Of a stretch of DNA of 38,544 nt, positions 34,904-38,544 are shown piece after piece. Position 1 is the stretch's first letter, and every line of letters begins with the position of its first letter. This DNA comes from a virus. A model generated the notes under the pieces. That model saw nothing but the letters and a program-made list of their open reading frames with translations, did no database searches and had not been told where the DNA came from. The stretch covers positions 1 through 38,544 of the IMG/VR virus record IMGVR_UViG_3300035674_000008. One strand, written 5' to 3'. The position numbers and the translations under genes are program-made.

Positions 34904-35428
34904 GTGGCGACCGGGTCAATCCTCATGTCGCCGGGCGCCGCCACCCTCCCGGACGGCACAGCAGGCAACGCCGCACCGGGCCTGCTCGTCCTCAAAGGCA
35001 CCGCCACTGCTCCGGCCCCGTACCGGCTGCGGCTGCGGTTCGACGCTGTCACGGAGCAGTGGTGCACGTTCGGCGGGCTGCGCGTCCCGGCCGACTACGC
35101 GTCGGCTCCGGTGGCGTACGTGCAGTTCCAGATGGACACGGCCACCACCGGGTCGGTGGTGTGGGGTGTGCAGGTCGCCGCGGTCACCCCCGGCGACGCG
35201 GTCACGGTCGCGGCGAAACCGTTCGCGGCCGTCAACACCGCCACCGTCACCGTGCCCGGCACCGCCGGGTACGTGGGCGAGGCGACGATCCCGCTGACGA
35301 ACAACGACGGCATGGCGGCCGGGGACGAGTTGGTGTTCCGGCTGGCCCGTGTTGCTGCCGATGCCGCAGACACGGCCGCCGGGTTTGCGTACGTGAGCGC
35401 GTTCGCGGTCGCCTACACCACCAGCTAA
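34904..35428 (+). CDS. Beta-rich structural protein
   Basis: This is a 174-residue product from GTG 34904, two bases after the previous stop. It consists of long Val/Thr/Ala strands (V-A-Y-V-Q-F-Q-M-D-T-A, A-V-T-V-A-A-K-P-F-A, A-T-V-T-V-P-G-T-A) resembling a jelly-roll or Ig-like surface domain. It is probably a virion decoration protein paired with its neighbour. No family is recognised. Confidence 0.6.
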   Translation: MATGSILMSPGAATLPDGTAGNAAPGLLVLKGTATAPAPYRLRLRFDAVTEQWCTFGGLRVPADYASAPVAYVQFQMDTATTGSVVWGVQVAAVTPGDAVTVAAKPFAAVNTATVTVPGTAGYVGEATIPLTNNDGMAAGDELVFRLARVAADAADTAAGFAYVSAFAVAYTTS

Positions 35429-35440
35429 GGGAGAGGTGTC

Positions 35441-35707
35441 GTGCCTGTTCTACCTGCGCTGGCCCGCAAGGCCGTGTCCGCGACGTTCATGCGAGAGGAG
35501 ACCAGCGAATCGTTCCCCTTCACGAAGCCGCAGCTCGCCGCAGCCGTGGCCGCGGCGGATGACTGGGTGGAGGCGAATGTGGCGTCGTTCAACGCGGCCC
35601 TACCTGCAGGGTTTCGTACGTCGGCGTCGGCCGGGCAGAAGGTGGCGGTGCTGACGCTGGTCCTGATGCGGCGTATCGGAAGGCTCCGCGTCTCCGAGGA
35701 CGGCTGA
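35441..35707 (+). CDS. Unknown small protein of the connector region
   Basis: This is an 88-residue product from GTG 35441 with GGGAGAGG upstream. It is a helical protein (F-T-K-P-Q-L-A-A-A-V-A-A-A-D-D-W-V) with W-V-E-A-N-V-A-S-F-N-A-A-L-P, a pattern I recall in Streptomyces phage structural operons. Its TGA shares a base with the next ATG. Confidence 0.6.
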   Translation: MPVLPALARKAVSATFMREETSESFPFTKPQLAAAVAAADDWVEANVASFNAALPAGFRTSASAGQKVAVLTLVLMRRIGRLRVSEDG

Positions 35708-37134
35708 TGGCGCGCCGGTTCACAGCGGCAAGCACTGAGGGGCTGACGACGGCTGCAGGCGGCGTCGTGACGCCTACGGCGTTCTCGTTCGCCTTTGTCA
35801 TCCGCCACGTCGCCAACGGGGCTGCACAGCAGCTGTTCCGCGTGAACACCGCCGCAAATGGACCCGTTTTTTCCGGCTCCTTTGACGGCTCTGCGAGGCT
35901 CTCCATATTCAACTCTTCCACGTCGGTGGCGGGGACTGTTGCCGCTAATGACTGGACCCTGGTTACGGCAAGTAAGCCTGCGGGAAACAGTCCCGTTACG
36001 GCGGGGTATTTCACGTTTTCGTCGGGTTCCTGGGTCCGAGAGACGCTGGGTACACTGGCCGATCCTACGAACACCCCACCGGCTTCCGTCGCGATCGGTC
36101 GGCACCCCACGCTCACCCAGTACTTCAACGGCGACATGGCCGCAGGGGCTCTGTGGTCCCGGGCGTTGTCGACTAGTGAGCTGGATCAGCTCCCGCTGTC
36201 ACTGGCCAACTGGCTATCGGCTGGGCCGACGGCTATGTGGGTGTTCGATCAGGCTTCGCCAGCGCAGGCCTTGTTGGACTGGACGGGTGGCGGTGCCAAC
36301 CAGACGGCCATTATCGGTACGTCGGTCTCTACGGACTCGGTGCCCGTCCTCGGCTACGGCCACCCGATCATCCTGTCCACTCGGACCGCGCCTACAGGCG
36401 GTGGCGAGCCTGGCCCGAACTCGGGCACGGCCGCGCTCACCCTGCCCGCCCTGTCTGCGGCGGGCGCGGGAACACCGTCTGACCCCGGGTCGGCCGCACT
36501 CGCGCTGCCGTCGACCACGGCCGCGGCAGCGGGCACACCCCGATCTTCCGGCACGGCGGCACTGGCCTTGCCCGCGTCGACGGGGCAGGGCACCGGCACT
36601 CCCGCGTCGTCCGCTACCGCCGCGTTCGCGCTGCCTCCGCTGGCGGCTGTGGGCACCGCCACCCCGACAGCGTCGGGCGCGGCTGCCCTGACCCTGCCCG
36701 CCATGCAGGCGGCGGGCACGTCGGCCAGTCAGGCCACTGCGACCGCTGACCTGATCCTGCCCGCACTCACCGCAGCGGCGGCCGGGACACCGGCGGCGGC
36801 GGCGACCGCGACCGCCGCCCTGCCAGCCGTCGCCGCGGCAGCCGCCGGAGCACCCACCACTACGGGTGCAGCCGTGCTCACCCTGCCGCCCCTGCACCTC
36901 GCCGGGGTGGCCGACAACAGCGACGCCCCCGGCACCGCCAACCTGTCCCTCCCGGCACTGCTCGCCGCCGGGACGGGCGCACCGGCATCCGTAGCCGTGG
37001 CCGCGCTGCTGCTGCCCGCCCTGACCGCGGCCGGGAACGACAACCCGGTGTACCCGCGCCGCCCCGGCATCCTCACCGCAGGCTCCCACCGGTCCCGCCT
37101 GACCGCCGGAACGCTGAGGGGGCCATCGACGTGA
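35707..37134 (+). CDS. LamG-like protein with ten 21-residue repeats
   Basis: This is a 475-residue product. Residues 1-225 form a concanavalin/LamG-like jelly roll (F-A-F-V-I-R-H-V, D-W-T-L-V-T-A-S-K, Y-F-N-G-D-M-A-A-G-A-L-W-S-R-A-L-S-T-S-E-L). From residue 240 ten tandem repeats follow with consensus G-T-A-A-L-x-L-P-A-L-x-A-A-G-x-G-T-P. A basic tail ends the protein. Carbohydrate-binding decoration of the virion is plausible, with the repeats as a rigid stalk; the order of genes argues for a head or neck location. Confidence 0.75.
   Translation: MARRFTAASTEGLTTAAGGVVTPTAFSFAFVIRHVANGAAQQLFRVNTAANGPVFSGSFDGSARLSIFNSSTSVAGTVAANDWTLVTASKPAGNSPVTAGYFTFSSGSWVRETLGTLADPTNTPPASVAIGRHPTLTQYFNGDMAAGALWSRALSTSELDQLPLSLANWLSAGPTAMWVFDQASPAQALLDWTGGGANQTAIIGTSVSTDSVPVLGYGHPIILSTRTAPTGGGEPGPNSGTAALTLPALSAAGAGTPSDPGSAALALPSTTAAAAGTPRSSGTAALALPASTGQGTGTPASSATAAFALPPLAAVGTATPTASGAAALTLPAMQAAGTSASQATATADLILPALTAAAAGTPAAAATATAALPAVAAAAAGAPTTTGAAVLTLPPLHLAGVADNSDAPGTANLSLPALLAAGTGAPASVAVAALLLPALTAAGNDNPVYPRRPGILTAGSHRSRLTAGTLRGPST
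36424..37041 (+). repeat. Ten tandem 63-bp units within the LamG-like gene
   Basis: Units begin at 36424, 36487, 36550, 36613, 36676, 36739, 36802, 36865, 36931 and 36994. Every step is 63 bp except 36865 to 36931, which is 66, so the frame is kept. Each unit encodes 21 residues centred on L-x-L-P. The units are diverged in DNA, so this is an old, selected protein repeat rather than a recent slippage array. Confidence 0.9.
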
Positions 37135-37901
37135 CCACCGACCTCGGCCAAGGCGACGCCAGCACCCCGTACCTGGACGTGGCACCCGCCGCCGGAGACA
37201 CCGCCGTCACCCTCCAGGTTCGGCCCCCGGCCGGCGACCCGTACGCGGTGACGATGACCGCCGGGCCCCTCACCCCCATCCCCGACACGGACCCGGTCGA
37301 ACACACCCAGCGGTGGACCGCCGACACCCCCGTCACCTACACCCAGCCGGGCCGGTGGGTGCTGCACTACGACGTCACCGGCACCGGCGAGGGCGCCGAA
37401 GACGTCGAGGTGTACGTCGTCGCCTCCCCCATCGCCGGCGGCCCAACGTGGCTGCCCGGCCGGTCCAGGGTCGCCGCGTACGTCCCCGACCGCACCCTCG
37501 TCCGGTCCATGTCGACCGTCACCGGCGGCCAGGACGCCTACGCGCTCACGTTCACCCCTGAGACGCGGCCCACCGGGCTCCAAGTCGACCGCCTCATCGC
37601 AGACGGCGCCGCCTGGGTGGGCTCCCGGCTCGCCCCCCTGCACCCCACCTCCGAACAGGCCGCCGCCGTATGTGTCGCCATCTTCTGCGCGGCGATGATC
37701 GAGAGGACATGGCCGGACGACGACCAAGCCTTGCAGCGCGCCAAGGATCTGGAAGCCCGCTTGGATCGGATGCTTACTGACTTAATGGCGTCGAACATGA
37801 ACGCCAACGATCAGGACGCCGGAACCGGCGCGTTTGCCGTCGACATCGTGCCGCTGCACAGCTTCCCACCCGCACCCGTCCACGGCGACTGGCTGCTCTG
37901 A
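37131..37901 (+). CDS. Head-tail adaptor with N-terminal Ig-like domain
   Basis: This is a 256-residue product from a GTG overlapping the previous TGA. Residues 1-105 are an Ig-like beta sandwich (T-A-V-T-L-Q-V-R-P-P-A-G, Y-T-Q-P-G-R-W-V-L-H-Y-D-V-T-G-T-G). The rest is an adaptor-like helical part: S-R-V-A-A-Y-V-P-D, V-D-R-L-I-A-D-G-A-A-W-V, A-A-M-I-E-R-T-W-P-D, D-L-E-A-R-L-D-R. Connectors of the gp6/gp15 class attach below the portal. The Ig-like part is an unusual addition here. Confidence 0.7.
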   Translation: MTTDLGQGDASTPYLDVAPAAGDTAVTLQVRPPAGDPYAVTMTAGPLTPIPDTDPVEHTQRWTADTPVTYTQPGRWVLHYDVTGTGEGAEDVEVYVVASPIAGGPTWLPGRSRVAAYVPDRTLVRSMSTVTGGQDAYALTFTPETRPTGLQVDRLIADGAAWVGSRLAPLHPTSEQAAAVCVAIFCAAMIERTWPDDDQALQRAKDLEARLDRMLTDLMASNMNANDQDAGTGAFAVDIVPLHSFPPAPVHGDWLL

Positions 37902-37925
37902 CCCGAGATTGAGGCCGCCGGCTGA

Positions 37926-38318
37926 ATGGGGGTTGATGACGTGCGCGTGACGTTCAAGGCGAACCGGGCCGGCATCCTCGCCGCCGCCCGCTCCGAAGGC
38001 GTGCACCGCGACCTCGACCGGCGCGGCGACCGCGTCATCTCCGCCGCCGCCGCATCCGTTGCGGAGAAGACCGGCGACTACCGGCGCGGCCTGCAGAAGG
38101 AACACATCCGTGCCCGAGGTGCCGCGGGGGTGCGGATAACCGCCACCGCCCCGCACTCGGCCACCCGCGAGTTTGGGTCCCGGCCCCACGTCATCGAGGC
38201 CCGCAACGGCAAGGCCCTGGCCTGGCCCGGCGGCGCCCACCCCGTCCGCAGGGTGAACCACCCGGGCACGCCCGCGTTCCACACCCTGCGCACCGCGCTC
38301 CGCGTGGCGGGCCGGTAG
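37926..38318 (+). CDS. HK97 gp10-like neck/tail-attachment protein
   Basis: This is a 130-residue product from ATG 37926; GTG 37941 with a GGGGG upstream is an alternative that would remove five residues. The layout fits HK97 gp10: a helical start (R-G-D-R-V-I-S-A-A-A-A-S-V-A), T-G-D-Y-R-R-G-L and strand-rich middle with A-P-H-S-A-T-R-E-F-G-S, then H-P-G-T-P-A-F and a final helix. It would join the neck or tail tube in the expected gene order. Confidence 0.75.
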   Translation: MGVDDVRVTFKANRAGILAAARSEGVHRDLDRRGDRVISAAAASVAEKTGDYRRGLQKEHIRARGAAGVRITATAPHSATREFGSRPHVIEARNGKALAWPGGAHPVRRVNHPGTPAFHTLRTALRVAGR

Positions 38319-38544
38319 TGGCCAGCTACGCCGACCCGGAGACGCTGGTCGCGGGCTGGCTGCACGCCACCATCGGCGTCAAGGCGTGGGCCGACCCGAA
38401 CCTGCCCGGCAACGAACGGTTCACCGCGCCCCTCGCCCACGTGCAGCGCTCCCCCGGCATCACAGACGCGCCACTCACGCTGGACATCGCCGTCCTCGAC
38501 ATCGACGTGTACGCCGCCGTCGCCGACCACGCCCGCCAGGCCGC
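38318..38544 (+). CDS. Tail terminator-like protein, 3' truncated by the window
   Basis: The GTG at 38318 shares a base with the previous TAG, and 75 codons are visible before the edge. L-V-A-G-W-L-H-A-T and I-G-V-K-A-W followed by P-L-A-H-V-Q-R-S-P and D-I-A-V-L-D-I-D-V-Y fit tail-completion (gpU/gp17-like) proteins that follow gp10 in this gene order. The identity is inferred largely from synteny. Confidence 0.6.
   Translation, partial: MASYADPETLVAGWLHATIGVKAWADPNLPGNERFTAPLAHVQRSPGITDAPLTLDIAVLDIDVYAAVADHARQA

Noticed and set aside
1-38544. tRNA genes, CRISPR arrays, insertion sequences, integrase or lysis genes
   Set aside because: I looked for cloverleaf sequences, spaced repeats, transposase or serine/tyrosine recombinase motifs and endolysin motifs and saw none I could support. 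Absence by eye is not proof.

Overview
The window is one stretch of a high-GC actinobacterial siphovirus or prophage, most likely of a Streptomyces-type host. The evidence is the very high GC content with GC-rich third positions, frequent GTG starts, head-to-tail genes with 4-base ATGA/GTGA stop-start overlaps, and the module order: early regulation, recombination/replication, HK97-type head, head-tail connectors. No integrase, tail-length tape measure, tail fibre or lysis gene is present, so this is a partial genome that runs off the right edge inside the connector genes. The first ~56 bases are a G/C homopolymer run that looks like a sequencing or assembly artefact and cuts a leftward repressor-like gene. 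The interrupted repressor and a phiC31 gp3-like protein suggest, but do not prove, a temperate phage.

Left arm (1-4.6 kb): a leftward XRE protein diverges from a Cro-like gene, an excisionase-like HTH gene, a GIY-YIG/T5orf172-type protein and a string of small unknown and membrane proteins. A second leftward DNA-binding gene (4224-4493) diverges from the next operon across an array of TTCGTGATG boxes.

Recombination block (4.6-11.4 kb): a PD-(D/E)XK exonuclease, a gp3-like protein, an HNH protein, an Hjc-like Holliday-junction resolvase, a LuxR-type HTH protein, two XRE proteins and SSB, ending with a serine-rich protein and a strong hairpin. A small-gene region follows (11.4-16.4 kb), with a lone LexA DNA-binding domain, zinc-ribbon/HTH proteins, a leftward ribbon-helix-helix repressor with 12-bp spaced half-sites, a DUF4031 protein and about a dozen unknown proteins.

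Replication (16.4-19.8 kb): a 343-bp leader with a promoter, two hairpins and a short upstream ORF precedes a replisome-organiser-like protein, DnaB helicase and a conserved unknown protein. From 19.8 to 24.2 kb there are Zn-binding unknowns, a SLOG-family protein and a helix-turn-helix protein, closed by the only hairpin with a proper T-tract. From 24.3 to 26.0 kb there are a duplicated SNase-like protein and small proteins.

Head and connector region (26.2 kb-end): small and large terminase, a portal-MuF fusion, an Acb2/Tad1-hairpin-like protein, a three-part 2H-phosphoesterase/ClpP-like protease/scaffold fusion, a DUF2190-like decoration protein, the major capsid protein, several beta-rich structural proteins, a LamG-like protein with ten 63-bp (21-residue) repeats, a head-tail adaptor, an HK97 gp10-like protein and a truncated tail-terminator-like gene. 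The most interesting point is the adjacency of the Acb2-like candidate cyclic-nucleotide sponge and a 2H phosphoesterase domain in the head operon. Together they could be a virion-linked counter-defence module against CBASS/Thoeris-type signalling. That function is inferred only from family resemblance.
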